Positions 1-8,868 of a stretch of DNA of 64,000 bases are shown piece by piece. Within the stretch, counting starts at the first letter, position 1; every line of letters starts with the position of its first letter. Source of the stretch: PFL25 sp046260155 (GTDB lineage: Bacteria; Chloroflexota; Anaerolineae; Anaerolineales; UBA4823). The notes under the pieces were generated by a model, which searched no databases, had not been told where the DNA came from, and saw only the letters and a program-made list of their open reading frames with translations. The stretch covers positions 1 through 64,000 of the forward strand of contig JBJYXV010000020.1 of assembly GCA_046260155.1 (NCBI GenBank). The letters run 5' to 3'. The translations under genes and the position numbers were made by a program.

Positions 1-75
1 TATGAAAACTCACCTGAAGTATTATGGCATGATCTTGGAGTAAATACAACACAGAAGCTCATCCTAGTGCAATGA
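1..75 (+). CDS. Possible C-terminal end of an unidentified CDS (partial)
   Basis: Reading frame 1 is open from the first base to a TGA at 73-75 and encodes 24 residues ending in KLILVQ. The composition is protein-like, but no family can be recognised from so short a piece. It would be the tail of a gene that begins outside the window. It could equally be chance open frame, so confidence is low. Confidence 0.3.
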   Translation, partial: YENSPEVLWHDLGVNTTQKLILVQ

Positions 76-204
76 GTTCTTGCAGGATTTAGTGGAGAGG
101 ACTTTCCAGGTTGCTCCTGTGATTGCCCGGCAACTGAAAATCCATTTCATCTGCTCGAGATTCTGGATACCCCAAGTATCTAAAAAAGAGCAAACCCGAG
201 AGTG

Positions 205-210
205 TATAAT
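205..210 (+). promoter_or_regulatory. Possible -10 box upstream of tag
   Basis: A perfect TATAAT lies 54 bp before the tag start codon, inside a near-palindrome (GTGTAT/ATACAC). No convincing -35 hexamer is seen at the expected distance, so this is tentative. Confidence 0.3.
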
Positions 211-263
211 ACACCTCCTTCGAACAACAATATCAATAAACCACGAGGGAAGTCGTAAAGATC

Positions 264-857
264 ATGATTCCGCAAACATCACCAACAGATCTCTCCCGTT
301 GTGAATGGGTAGGATCGGATTCATTAATGGTTGCATATCACGACCAGGAGTGGGGTCTTCCCCTCCACGATGATCAGAAATTATTTGAATTACTGATCCT
401 GGAAGGGATGCAGGCTGGTTTAAGCTGGATGACAATCCTGCGCAAACGAGAAAATTTTCGAGCAGCTTTTGACGATTTCGACCCCTACAAGATTGCTCGA
501 TACGATCCATTAAAGTTTGATGAATTGATGGGGAATCCCGGCATCATCCGCAACCGCCGGAAAATCGAAGCCGCGGCTCAGAATGCCAGAGCATTTCTGC
601 AGGTGCAGCTCGAATTCGGAAGTTTTGACACTTATATCTGGCAGTTTGTCAACGGCCAGCCGAGATTGAATGCCTGGAAAACCATCGGCCAGATCCCGGC
701 TCAAACCGACCAATCGATCGCCATGAGCAGGGATTTGAAAATGCGTGGATTTAATTTTGTGGGTCCCACGATCTGTTATGCTCACATGCAGGCCACTGGA
801 ATGGTCAATGACCACACTGTGAATTGCTTCCGCTACTTTGAATGCCAGCAAGCATGA
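264..857 (+). CDS. tag: DNA-3-methyladenine glycosylase I (Tag)
   Basis: Removes 3-methyladenine from alkylated DNA as the first step of base excision repair. The 197-residue protein matches the usual Tag length. The four zinc-snap ligands of the E. coli enzyme appear to be present as Cys13, His26, His184 and Cys188. The GMQAGLSW segment, with the conserved Glu47 just before it, corresponds to the base-binding pocket. The start at 264 is chosen because the conserved CEW..D..HDxEWG block begins 12 residues later. It is a single gene followed by a short gap and a GNAT gene on the same strand. A second alkylation-repair gene (methylguanine methyltransferase) lies 3.7 kb downstream. Confidence 0.95.
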   Translation: MIPQTSPTDLSRCEWVGSDSLMVAYHDQEWGLPLHDDQKLFELLILEGMQAGLSWMTILRKRENFRAAFDDFDPYKIARYDPLKFDELMGNPGIIRNRRKIEAAAQNARAFLQVQLEFGSFDTYIWQFVNGQPRLNAWKTIGQIPAQTDQSIAMSRDLKMRGFNFVGPTICYAHMQATGMVNDHTVNCFRYFECQQA

Positions 858-934
858 ATCTCTTCCAATAACTGGATAGAAACGATTCCAGGCAGGGCAA
901 AGAACACCCACCGGGTACATGCCATAAGGATCAA

Positions 935-1519
935 ATGATGTCTACATTGGAGTTTAATTTAGAGTTTCACCCAGTTACTCCTGAGCGTTGGGAGGACCTG
1001 GAACGTCTTTTTGGGCCGCGGGGTGCAATTGGGGGTTGCTGGTGCATGTGGTGGCGGGTTAAGAGAAAAGAATTTGAGCAAAATCAAGGTGATGGCAATC
1101 ATGATGCAATGTGCTCTATCGTTGAGTCTGGAGTTGTGCCGGGTATTCTGGCCTACGCAGAAGGTGAACCTGTGGCCTGGTGTTCCGTAGGCCCGCGGGA
1201 AGATTTTCCTGTGTTGGACCGTTCTTATGTATTAAAGCGGGTGGACGACGAGCCTGTGTGGTCGATCGTTTGTTTCTTTATTGGCAAGAATTACCGGAAC
1301 CAGGGTTTGTCATCCAGTTTGCTTCTTGCAGCTGTTGAATATGCTGCACAGAATGGGGCGCGCCTCATTGAAGGTTACCCGATCGCGCCGAAGAAGGACC
1401 AGGCACCAGATATTTATGCCTTCACTGGATTTGTTTCAACATTCAAAAAGGCTGGATTTATCGAGGTCGCCAGACGCTCAGAAACCCGGCCGATCATGCG
1501 CTACACAGTTAAAGAGTAG
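935..1519 (+). CDS. GNAT-family N-acetyltransferase
   Basis: A 194-residue acyltransferase of the GNAT fold, predicted to move an acetyl group from acetyl-CoA to an unknown amine. The N-terminal GGCWCMWWR block is typical of a subgroup of uncharacterised GNAT proteins. The acetyl-CoA loop is visible around residues 115-130 (KNYRNQGLSSSLL), followed by the YAFTGF..TFKKAGF segment near the C terminus. Substrate cannot be deduced. It stands alone between tag and an ABC exporter operon, and a GC-rich hairpin follows its stop codon. Confidence 0.85.
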   Translation: MMSTLEFNLEFHPVTPERWEDLERLFGPRGAIGGCWCMWWRVKRKEFEQNQGDGNHDAMCSIVESGVVPGILAYAEGEPVAWCSVGPREDFPVLDRSYVLKRVDDEPVWSIVCFFIGKNYRNQGLSSSLLLAAVEYAAQNGARLIEGYPIAPKKDQAPDIYAFTGFVSTFKKAGFIEVARRSETRPIMRYTVKE

Positions 1520-1535
1520 AGGTGGTAGAATCGTC

Positions 1536-1563
1536 GAGAGCCGGGTATATGGTCCCGGCTCTC
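1536..1563 (+). terminator. Ten-base-pair hairpin after the GNAT gene
   Basis: Perfect inverted repeat GAGAGCCGGG (1536-1545) / CCCGGCTCTC (1554-1563) with an 8-nt loop. It lies 17 bp after a stop codon but is not followed by a T-run, so it is only terminator-like. A TGG-TAGAAT extended -10 motif sits at 1523-1531, four bases upstream. The hairpin could therefore instead form at the very 5' end of the exporter transcript. Confidence 0.4.
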
Positions 1564-1695
1564 TCTAAGGAGGAGAAGAAGAGAAATCGCCCTTCAGACT
1601 ATATATTAACCTTTATTGGTGAATCCTGCTTGACGAGAACCCTACAATTACCCTACGCTAACCCATCAAATTTGCAACTTTGTTGAAAAATCTCT

Positions 1696-2712
1696 ATGAA
1701 TTTTGCGATTAAAACGGAGGAATTGGGGCGCGTATACAAGATCCGGGGTGGTAAGAAGAGCGAACCAAGGGAATTAATCGCTTTAAACCGGGTCAATATT
1801 GAAGTTAAACCAGGTGAACTGTTCGGTTTGCTCGGACCGAATGGGGCAGGTAAGACTACCCTGATCAAGATCTTAACCACCTTATTGGCTCCTACACAGG
1901 GCAAGGCTTGGGTAACCGGTCTGGACGTGGAGCAGGAGGCTGAAAAAGTCCGCCCGCGCATAAACATGGTTTCGGGTGGAGAATCCTCCGGGTATGGTTT
2001 GCTCACTGTACGCGAAAATCTGTGGATGTTCTCCCAATTTTACGGTCTGGATTCTGGAGAATCAAACCGCCGGATAAAAGAACTCCTGGATGTCGTAGGC
2101 ATGGGTGACCGGATTAATACCAAGTCCTCTGATTTGTCAACTGGCTTACGCCAAAAAATGAACATTGTGCGCGGTTTCCTCACCGACCCGCAAGTTCTCT
2201 TCTTGGATGAGCCCACTTTAGGTTTGGATGTGGGTGCTGCCAGGGATGTCAGGCAGTTTATTCGCCAATGGGTTGACCTGGATCCGACGCGCACACTGCT
2301 GTTGACAACACATTATATGGTTGAGGCGGATGAGCTCTGCGACCGGGTAGCCATCATCAATGGCGGCAAGGTGCTGGCTTGTGATACCCCTTCACGCCTT
2401 AAACACGATCTGCAAAGTGATGCGATCTTCCGTATCGAGACCACCCCGCTGCCAGGTCGTGATATGCAATCCCTGCAATCTTTACCAGGAGTAAAACAAT
2501 TTATTCACCGGGAAAAAGACGACCGGTCTGTAATGGAGTTCGTCCTGGCAGAAGAGCAAGTCTTCAGCGCAGTGATTAATCAGCTTTCAACCGAAGACAT
2601 CCCGATCCATAATTTTCAGAAACGTGAGCCGACCCTGGAAGATGTTTTCGTAAATCTGGTTGGCAGCAGCATGTCTGAAGTTGAGGGCAGTGGAAGGGAA
2701 AGCGGATCGTGA
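1696..2712 (+). CDS. ABC transporter ATP-binding protein (DrrA-like exporter ATPase)
   Basis: ATPase subunit of an ABC-2 type exporter, 338 residues. Walker A is GPNGAGKTT (about residues 48-56), the signature is LSTGLRQKM, Walker B is VLFLDEPTLGLD and the switch histidine is in TTHYM. After the nucleotide-binding domain there is a C-terminal extension of about 100 residues, as in the DrrA/NodI class. It overlaps the next permease gene by four bases (GTGA), and a second permease follows, making a one-ATPase, two-permease operon. The substrate is unknown; drug, lipid or polysaccharide export are all possible. Confidence 0.92.
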   Translation: MNFAIKTEELGRVYKIRGGKKSEPRELIALNRVNIEVKPGELFGLLGPNGAGKTTLIKILTTLLAPTQGKAWVTGLDVEQEAEKVRPRINMVSGGESSGYGLLTVRENLWMFSQFYGLDSGESNRRIKELLDVVGMGDRINTKSSDLSTGLRQKMNIVRGFLTDPQVLFLDEPTLGLDVGAARDVRQFIRQWVDLDPTRTLLLTTHYMVEADELCDRVAIINGGKVLACDTPSRLKHDLQSDAIFRIETTPLPGRDMQSLQSLPGVKQFIHREKDDRSVMEFVLAEEQVFSAVINQLSTEDIPIHNFQKREPTLEDVFVNLVGSSMSEVEGSGRESGS

Positions 2713-3569
2713 GCGATCGCATATCTGCCCTAGGTCAACTACGGGCGAAGAAAGCAACGGGTTTCATGCTGAGTATCAAAACGGTGATCGCCCGTGCCTA
2801 CCCACGTGTGATCGGTGCGCAGCGGGAAAAATCGTGGATGTTTTTTGATGTCTTCCTGCCCATGCTGGCGGTATCTGCTTACGTGTTTGTCTACCGGGCG
2901 ATCAATGCACCAAAAGAATATATTGGATTTGTCGTTGTTGGTGGAGCAATGACTGCATTTTGGTTGAATGTGCTGTGGAGCATGTCGAGCCAGTTGTATT
3001 GGGAGAAAGAACAGGGCAACTTATCACTTTATATCATGGCGCCCAACTCAATGATGGCGATCTTGCTGGGTATGGCATTAGGCGGTATGCTGATGACAGC
3101 CTTGCGGGCAGCGGCGATCCTGGCTTTAGGCAGCCTGCTATTTAATGTGGAGTACGAAGTGGCGAGCTTCTGGCAGCTTTTTGCGGTTTTCCTGTTGACG
3201 ATGGTAGCACTTTACGGAATGGGGATGATGTCAGCTTCCCTTTTCTTACTGCTCTCCAGAGAAGCCTGGCACCTGGCGAACTTGGCCCAGGAGCCGATCT
3301 ACCTGGTCTCAGGTTTTTATTTTCCGATCAGCAGCTTCAGCTTCTGGATCGCGGCTGGTGCATCACTCATCCCGCTCACCCTGGGTCTGGATGCCATGCG
3401 GCAGCTGGTATTTCCGTCCGGACCAGCACTCGGATTCTTGACCGTTAATACGGAGATTCTTCTCTTGGTGGTTTTGAGCGTGGTATTTGTGTTGGGGGCT
3501 CGCTTCCTGCTGGTTCACTTGGAAAAACTCGCCATTCGTGAAGGCAGGTTGACTGAATCTCGCCGGTAA
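2709..3569 (+). CDS. ABC-2 type transporter permease
   Basis: Integral membrane subunit of 286 residues with about six hydrophobic segments in the ABC-2 arrangement, ending in a positively charged tail. The chosen GTG start overlaps the ATPase stop codon and has GGAAAG about seven bases upstream, which suggests translational coupling. An alternative ATG at 2766 would give a start MLSIKTV. It should pair with the neighbouring ATPase and with the second permease to form an exporter in the cytoplasmic membrane. Confidence 0.88.
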   Translation: MSDRISALGQLRAKKATGFMLSIKTVIARAYPRVIGAQREKSWMFFDVFLPMLAVSAYVFVYRAINAPKEYIGFVVVGGAMTAFWLNVLWSMSSQLYWEKEQGNLSLYIMAPNSMMAILLGMALGGMLMTALRAAAILALGSLLFNVEYEVASFWQLFAVFLLTMVALYGMGMMSASLFLLLSREAWHLANLAQEPIYLVSGFYFPISSFSFWIAAGASLIPLTLGLDAMRQLVFPSGPALGFLTVNTEILLLVVLSVVFVLGARFLLVHLEKLAIREGRLTESRR

Positions 3570-3612
3570 GCATGTTAAGTGAATCGGTAATTTCTTATCT
3601 GATAATGGAAAA

Positions 3613-4512
3613 ATGGATACATCTGGAATTACTCCACACAAGAGGGTGATGGAACGGGCAGCCGGGCGGGGTTTCTGGCGTTCATTTCGCACAGCTACCT
3701 GGCTCGGTTGGCAGATTGAATCCAACTGGACCGATCCATTCCTGTTTGCTATCTACTCCTTCATTAAGCCAATCTCAACCGCTGCCATCCTGGTCGTAAT
3801 GTATGGCATTATCACGCAGGGGAACTTTGAATCACCGATTTTCACTTACATGTATCTGGGTAATGCTTTTTATATTTATGTTGGCGCAGTAATGGCTGGG
3901 GTTTCCTGGGCAGTGATCGACGATCGGGAACATTACAAAACACTAAAATATATGTATGTTGCGCCGATCAATATCCCCATGTACCTATGCGGGCGCGGGG
4001 TGGCCAAATTTATCGTAGGAACGATCTCGGTCTTGATCACAATCGTATTTGGGATGCTGTTCTTACATTTAAGAATTGAATTAGCTGAAGTGAAATGGCC
4101 GCTCTTTTTCCTTGCATTGATAATCGGGGTGTTTATGCTGGCCATGATGGGTTTGATTTTGGCGGGAGTGACCCTGCTGATCGCCCATCATGTTTGGTTT
4201 CTCGGAGAAGGGGTTGCTGGTGCATTGTACTTGTTCAGTGGGGCCATCTTTCCTCTGGAGGTCCTGCCTCCGGCGATCCGCTGGATCGGCTATGTTATCC
4301 CAATTACCTACTGGTTGGAACTGCTTCGCAGGTCGCTGGTCGGTGAGGTAGCAGATGCTTTTCCGACCTTGCAAAACCTGAGCAATGAACAAATATTAGG
4401 GATTTTGATAGGATTAACAATCATCTTTACCGTACTGGCGATATTCGTTTTCCGCTGGGCAGAATTGCGAGCCAAAGAACTTGGCCTGATCGATATGGTG
4501 ACAAATTATTAA
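3613..4512 (+). CDS. ABC-2 type transporter permease
   Basis: Second membrane subunit, 299 residues, with a charged N-terminal stretch of about 35 residues and then six predicted membrane segments. The LPPAIRWIGYVIPITYWLELLR region near residues 215-240 is typical of ABC-2 permeases. It starts 43 bp after the first permease. A GATAAT sequence ending six bases before its ATG might be a weak internal promoter. Together with the two preceding genes it forms a heteromeric exporter of unknown substrate. Confidence 0.88.
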   Translation: MDTSGITPHKRVMERAAGRGFWRSFRTATWLGWQIESNWTDPFLFAIYSFIKPISTAAILVVMYGIITQGNFESPIFTYMYLGNAFYIYVGAVMAGVSWAVIDDREHYKTLKYMYVAPINIPMYLCGRGVAKFIVGTISVLITIVFGMLFLHLRIELAEVKWPLFFLALIIGVFMLAMMGLILAGVTLLIAHHVWFLGEGVAGALYLFSGAIFPLEVLPPAIRWIGYVIPITYWLELLRRSLVGEVADAFPTLQNLSNEQILGILIGLTIIFTVLAIFVFRWAELRAKELGLIDMVTNY

Positions 4513-4554
4513 TAACCAGCATCGAGGTGTTGGAAAAGTTGAAGGATGGAAATT

Positions 4555-5079
4555 ATGGCGAGAAAACGCGACATCGTTTACGTTGGCAAGGAAACGGATA
4601 CCCCGGTGGGACCAGTTTGGGTTGCGATCTCTGATCAAGGGCTGGTTGCGGTTGAATTGGGTGACGAACCGGAAGGATTGATTGAGCAGCTGCCCAAGCT
4701 CGGATTTCTCCAGGTGGTCAGCAATCCCGTAAAAACCAGGCAGGCGCTCCGGCAAATTCGCGATTATCTGTTTGGCAAACGTAAAGAGTTTACCATCCCG
4801 GTCGATTGGTCAGTGCTGACCCCATTCCAAGAAAGGGCACTGAAAGCGACCTGTGAGATACCCTACGGGCATGTATCAACGTACAAAGAGATTGCCAGTC
4901 AACTGGGTAATCCGAAAGGTGCCCGTGCAGTGGGTGGTGCAGAAGCAACCAATCCTATGCCATTAGTGATACCCTGCCACCGCGTGCTTGGGTCGGATGG
5001 AGGTCTTCACGGGTATGGTGCAGGTAAGGGATTAGAAACCAAAGCCTGGTTGTTGGAACTTGAGGGAGTGGAGCGATAA
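4555..5079 (+). CDS. ogt: Methylated-DNA--protein-cysteine methyltransferase
   Basis: Suicide repair protein that moves the methyl group from O6-methylguanine to its own cysteine. The 174-residue protein has the acceptor motif PCHRV with Cys141, preceded by the helix-turn-helix region YGHVSTYKEIA and the GARAVGGA segment. The ATG at 4555 is preferred over one at 4546 because GAAGGA lies eight bases before it. It follows the ABC exporter by 42 bp on the same strand and could be cotranscribed with it. There is no Ada-type N-terminal regulatory domain. Confidence 0.93.
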   Translation: MARKRDIVYVGKETDTPVGPVWVAISDQGLVAVELGDEPEGLIEQLPKLGFLQVVSNPVKTRQALRQIRDYLFGKRKEFTIPVDWSVLTPFQERALKATCEIPYGHVSTYKEIASQLGNPKGARAVGGAEATNPMPLVIPCHRVLGSDGGLHGYGAGKGLETKAWLLELEGVER

Positions 5080-5160
5080 GCGATAATACTACTTGAAGCT
5101 AGAGATTGTTTAAGAAATATACACAAATTTCCATCAACATCTATTTCTATCAGGTGAAAC

Positions 5161-5811
5161 TTATCCTGATTGTATACTCTTCAACCTTTTGATTTCTTTT
5201 TCTGGCAAGGGAATAATATCACCCAGGTCGTGTGCCAGGAAGTACAGCTGCGCGGTAGTCTCAATCCGCTCAAGGGCTATCAAGGCATCTTCTAGTGTTC
5301 TGCCAACGGTAAGGGTACCGTGATTGGACAACAATACTGCATCATGATGCTTGATTGGATCGCGGATCGACAGGGCAAGGTCTGGTGTACCTGGGGGAGC
5401 ATAAGAAGCAGTTGGGACCTCTCCAATCAATGCCAGCACTTCAGGGACGATATCGATAGGGAAAGGCACTCCGGCAATTGTCAGTGCAGTTGAATATGGC
5501 GGGTGGGCATGCAGTACGGCGCCGATGTCGTCTCGCTGGCGGTAAGCTTCCAGGTGCATCAGCAGTTCAGACGAGGGTGTTAATGGCTCCTTGCCGTGAA
5601 TCAGATGCCCCTGGTGGTTCACGACCAGGATCTGTTTGCGGTTTAAACGTCGCTTGTAAAGACCAGATGGCGTGATCAGAATGCGGTCTGCGTCCAGTCT
5701 AGCGGAAATATTGCCATCACTGGATCGGATTAACCCATTTTCAACACATACCCGGTTGGTATATATGATTTTCTTGAGTAATTTCTTCTCACCCTTACTG
5801 AGGTAGTTCAT
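5161..5811 (-). CDS. Class II aldolase/adducin family protein (L-fuculose-phosphate aldolase-like)
   Basis: Zinc-dependent aldolase of the FucA/AraD fold, 216 residues. Positions expected for metal and catalysis are present: Glu82 in SSE, the HAHP motif (His101, His103) and His164 in SNHG, plus GNISAR and PSG phosphate-loop motifs in the N-terminal half. The likely reaction is reversible cleavage of a ketose 1-phosphate into dihydroxyacetone phosphate and an aldehyde, but the sugar is not determined. It starts nine bases after the epimerase-like gene on the same strand, so the two form an operon and probably act on related sugars. Confidence 0.88.
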   Translation of the reverse strand: MNYLSKGEKKLLKKIIYTNRVCVENGLIRSSDGNISARLDADRILITPSGLYKRRLNRKQILVVNHQGHLIHGKEPLTPSSELLMHLEAYRQRDDIGAVLHAHPPYSTALTIAGVPFPIDIVPEVLALIGEVPTASYAPPGTPDLALSIRDPIKHHDAVLLSNHGTLTVGRTLEDALIALERIETTAQLYFLAHDLGDIIPLPEKEIKRLKSIQSG

Positions 5812-5820
5812 TTGCGAGGC

Positions 5821-6858
5821 TTAACTGATTGTCTTTTTTCCGGCCTTACGATCTTGATACTGCCGCTCAATCCAGGTGTAGGTCTTCTGCATCCCCTGGC
5901 GCAGCGGGATGTTTGGTTCCCAACCCAGGACTTGTTTGATCATGGTGTTGTCGCTGTTGCGACCAGCAACACCACGCGGGGCATCCAGCTTGTAGTTTCG
6001 GGTTAATTCAACACCGGCGATTTCCTCGAGCATGGTTACCAGGTCATTTACCGAGATCAATTCACTTGAGCCAAGATTGATCGGGGTGGCGATCAAATTT
6101 TCACAGTGCATAATCTGATCGATACCGAGGATACAGTCATCAATATACATGAAGCTGCGCGTCTGGTTTCCATCTCCCCAGATCTCGATCCGGTGGTCTC
6201 CGCTGTCCACGGCTGCAATTACTTTCCTGCTGAGCGCGGCCGGTGCTTTTTCGCGACCACCATCCCAGGTACCATGAGGACCATAGACATTATGGAAACG
6301 GGGGATAAAGGTTTTCATACCGCGTTCCGCATAATATTCCTGGCAGAAGATTTCAGACAACAATTTTTCCCAGCCGTAACCTCGCTCCGGGAATGCAGGA
6401 TAGGCATCCGTTTCTTTCAATGCTCTCACATTTGGATCCTGCTGCAACCTGGTGTTATAGGCACAGGCCGAGGAAGAGAAGAGGTAGCGTTCGGCACCCG
6501 CTTGGTATGCTGCTTCCAGCAGGTGGGTGTTGATCAGAATGCTGCGCAAACATTCGACCCGGAAATTCTCGATGAAACCCATGCCGCCCATATCGGCAGC
6601 CATGTTGTATACTTCGACGGCACCCTCCACTGCACGCTGGCAGTTATCGCGATGGCTCAAATCCAGGCAAAGCGATTCTACACCAGGGATGCGCTGGTAC
6701 CATTCCCCCAGGGGTTTCTTGTCGATAGCCCGCAGGCGGGTAAGGCCTTGTTCGCTGAAATACCTGGTGAGTGACCCGCCGATAAAACCACCCGCTCCGG
6801 CAATGACGATCAGATCATCTTTCTTTCTAATATCTGCTGCTTTTACGTTGGAACTCAT
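5821..6858 (-). CDS. NAD-dependent epimerase, GDP-mannose 3,5-epimerase-like
   Basis: Extended short-chain dehydrogenase/epimerase of 345 residues. The NAD-binding GAGGFIGG lies at residues 21-28. All four catalytic positions known for plant GDP-mannose 3,5-epimerase have counterparts: Cys132 in SSSAC, Tyr161 and Lys165 in GYGWEK, and Lys204 in GGREKAPAA. The GRNSDN and TRSFMYIDD segments also resemble that enzyme closely. It would make GDP-L-galactose or GDP-L-gulose from GDP-mannose. SD GGAG precedes the start. The downstream aldolase is in the same operon. A related UDP-sugar epimerase is possible but fits the motifs less well. Confidence 0.88.
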   Translation of the reverse strand: MSSNVKAADIRKKDDLIVIAGAGGFIGGSLTRYFSEQGLTRLRAIDKKPLGEWYQRIPGVESLCLDLSHRDNCQRAVEGAVEVYNMAADMGGMGFIENFRVECLRSILINTHLLEAAYQAGAERYLFSSSACAYNTRLQQDPNVRALKETDAYPAFPERGYGWEKLLSEIFCQEYYAERGMKTFIPRFHNVYGPHGTWDGGREKAPAALSRKVIAAVDSGDHRIEIWGDGNQTRSFMYIDDCILGIDQIMHCENLIATPINLGSSELISVNDLVTMLEEIAGVELTRNYKLDAPRGVAGRNSDNTMIKQVLGWEPNIPLRQGMQKTYTWIERQYQDRKAGKKTIS

Positions 6859-7005
6859 ATATTAATCTCCAAAAGATAGAAGGATGTTTACCTTCTGAAT
6901 TCTCACTAATCCCGATGACAACAAGTATACGATATTTTGCAATAATTTTGCCTGAAGCAGCTACAATCGGTAGCCGGTTGTTTTCCAGTGTTAGCTATAG
7001 TAGGA

Positions 7006-7014
7006 TGGTAGAAT
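7006..7014 (+). promoter_or_regulatory. Possible extended -10 promoter of the thiolase gene
   Basis: TGG followed by TAGAAT at 7009-7014 gives an extended -10 motif, the same nine-base pattern used by the rplI promoter. No good -35 is present. It would give a leader of roughly 90 nt before the thiolase start at 7109. Confidence 0.35.
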
Positions 7015-7108
7015 CTGGTAGCTTTCCTTGTTTTAGTACCTGCATGGCGTTTTGTGAGTTGTAAGGTACCTAATCTATCAATCTGAACTATCCAACAGGA
7101 GTATTCTA

Positions 7109-8344
7109 ATGCCTGACGCTGTGATTATTGATGCAGTCCGAACACCGATCGGGGCACTTGGAGGAGCATTGTCAGCCGTACGCCCGGATGACCTAGCTGC
7201 AATGGTCTTGGAGGCGATTATCGCAAGAACCGGAATTGAACCAGGTGTGGTCGAGGAAGTTTACCTGGGATGTGCCAATCAGGCAGGCGAGGATAACCGG
7301 AATGTAGCTCGCATGGCGACGCTGCTGGCTGGCTTTCCAGTAGAAGTCGCTGCGGTGACCTTCAACCGCCTGTGTGCGTCTGGCCTCAATGCAGTCAACC
7401 AGGCATCGCGTGCGATCCGCCTGGGAGAAGGGGATGTGTTCATCGCCGGTGGAGTTGAGAGCATGTCTCGAGCGCCATATTCTTTGCCCAAAGCTGAGCG
7501 GGCTTTCGGTTTTGGTAATCAAACAGCCTGGGATACAACTCTCGGTTGGCGTTATCCAAATCCAAAAATGGTCGAAATGTACCGTACTGAAGCGATGGGA
7601 GAAACAGCGGAAAATATCTACGACCTCATGCCAATCTCCAGAGAAGAGCAAGATGTCTTTGCGCTGCGCAGCAACCAGCGTGCTATTGCGGCCATTGATT
7701 CAGGAAAGTTTGAAGCAGAGATTCTGCCGGTGCCGGTTCCGCAAAGAAAAGGTGATCCGCTGATCGTGACTACCGATGAACGGCCGCGCCGGGATACCAG
7801 CCTGGAAGCGCTAGGCAGGTTGCGTCCAGCTTTCCGCAAGGGGGGTACGGTTACCGCTGGAAATTCCTCAGGTCTCAATGATGGAGCAGCTGCCATATTG
7901 TTAATGAGTACTGAAAAAGCAGCGGAATTGAATTTAAAACCCATGGCGCGTATCGTGGCGTCCGCTGCAGCAGGGGTAAACCCTCGTACGATGGGTCTTG
8001 GCCCAATCCCCGCGACGAGGAAAGCATTATCTCGCTCTGGCTTGAGTCTGGATCAGATTGGTCTGGTGGAGCTCAATGAAGCTTTTGCAGTGCAATCATT
8101 AGCGGTGATCAAGGAATTAGGTTTATCAGAAGAGATCACCAATGTAAATGGTGGCGCAATCGCGCTGGGGCATCCCCTGGGATGTTCGGGGGCACGCATC
8201 CTGACCACCCTGCTGCACGAAATGCGCCGCCGTGCACCAGGTGAGCAACCTCCCTATTATGGTTTAGCGACGCTGTGCGTGGGTGTTGGGCAGGGAGAAG
8301 CCACCATCGTGGAGTGGATCGGTGATGAACTTCCAACCACGTGA
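7109..8344 (+). CDS. Acetyl-CoA acyltransferase (thiolase)
   Basis: Degradative or biosynthetic thiolase, 411 residues, joining or cleaving acyl-CoA at the beta-keto position. The nucleophilic cysteine is Cys89 in NRLCASGLNAV, the catalytic histidine lies in GGAIALGHPLGCSG, and the second cysteine is in CVGVGQGEA. AGGVESMSRAP is the usual thiolase block. AGGAG precedes the ATG. The closeness of a CoA transferase pair at 9.5-11.3 kb suggests a role in fatty-acid, ketone-body or aromatic-derived acyl-CoA metabolism. The exact chain length specificity cannot be read. Confidence 0.94.
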   Translation: MPDAVIIDAVRTPIGALGGALSAVRPDDLAAMVLEAIIARTGIEPGVVEEVYLGCANQAGEDNRNVARMATLLAGFPVEVAAVTFNRLCASGLNAVNQASRAIRLGEGDVFIAGGVESMSRAPYSLPKAERAFGFGNQTAWDTTLGWRYPNPKMVEMYRTEAMGETAENIYDLMPISREEQDVFALRSNQRAIAAIDSGKFEAEILPVPVPQRKGDPLIVTTDERPRRDTSLEALGRLRPAFRKGGTVTAGNSSGLNDGAAAILLMSTEKAAELNLKPMARIVASAAAGVNPRTMGLGPIPATRKALSRSGLSLDQIGLVELNEAFAVQSLAVIKELGLSEEITNVNGGAIALGHPLGCSGARILTTLLHEMRRRAPGEQPPYYGLATLCVGVGQGEATIVEWIGDELPTT

Positions 8345-8768
8345 GTTCACCCGCGGAAATTACGTGGTCAGCACTGACCCTTGGCGATTAAATTTAGCAT
8401 GGGTGCATGGCTATCTCACCCATGAATCATATTGGGCTCGTGGTATCTCCGAACAGGTTTTTTATAAATCTGTTGAGAACTCATTATGTTTTGGAGTGTA
8501 TGACCAGGTTGGGCAGGTCGGTTTTGGGCGCGTGATCTCGGATTTTGCAACCTTCGCTTATCTCGCAGACGTATTTGTTGCTCAAAAGGTCCAGGGACAG
8601 GGTTTAGGGAAATGGCTTGTCCAGTGCATGCTTGCATATCCCGAGCTGCAGGGTCTGCGGCGCTGGATGCTGGCAACCAGGGATGCGCATGGATTATACG
8701 AGCAATTTGGGTTCAAGCCGGTAGAGACCCCGGGGAATCTGATGGAAATAATGAAGGTGGTGGGGTAA
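8325..8768 (+). CDS. GNAT-family N-acetyltransferase
   Basis: A 147-residue GNAT acyltransferase. The acetyl-CoA binding loop VAQKVQGQGLGKWLV and the closing HGLYEQFGF segment are clear, and the N terminus has a YW-rich block common in this subgroup. The ATG at 8325 is chosen; it overlaps the thiolase reading frame by 20 bases, which implies coupling. A longer open frame starting at 8283 would lie deeper inside the thiolase gene and is less likely. Substrate unknown. Confidence 0.85.
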   Translation: MNFQPREFTRGNYVVSTDPWRLNLAWVHGYLTHESYWARGISEQVFYKSVENSLCFGVYDQVGQVGFGRVISDFATFAYLADVFVAQKVQGQGLGKWLVQCMLAYPELQGLRRWMLATRDAHGLYEQFGFKPVETPGNLMEIMKVVG

Positions 8769-8868
8769 TCCACCCCTCAGATATCATCCGGGCTCGATAG
8801 TGATCATGAGTTAACTCGCATCAAGTTTAAATCCTGATAGCCTGACTTAATTGTTAATAATCGTCGGG

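Noticed and set aside
80..304. Open frame of 74 codons before tag
   Set aside because: It overlaps the tag start in another frame, has no ribosome site and contains no recognisable motif.
1565..1580. Strong Shine-Dalgarno-like AAGGAGGAG with no following start codon
   Set aside because: No ATG, GTG or TTG lies at a usable distance, so no leader peptide can be supported.
6106..6774. 222-codon open frame on the plus strand inside the epimerase gene
   Set aside because: Antisense shadow of the epimerase-like gene, whose motifs and operon position are convincing.
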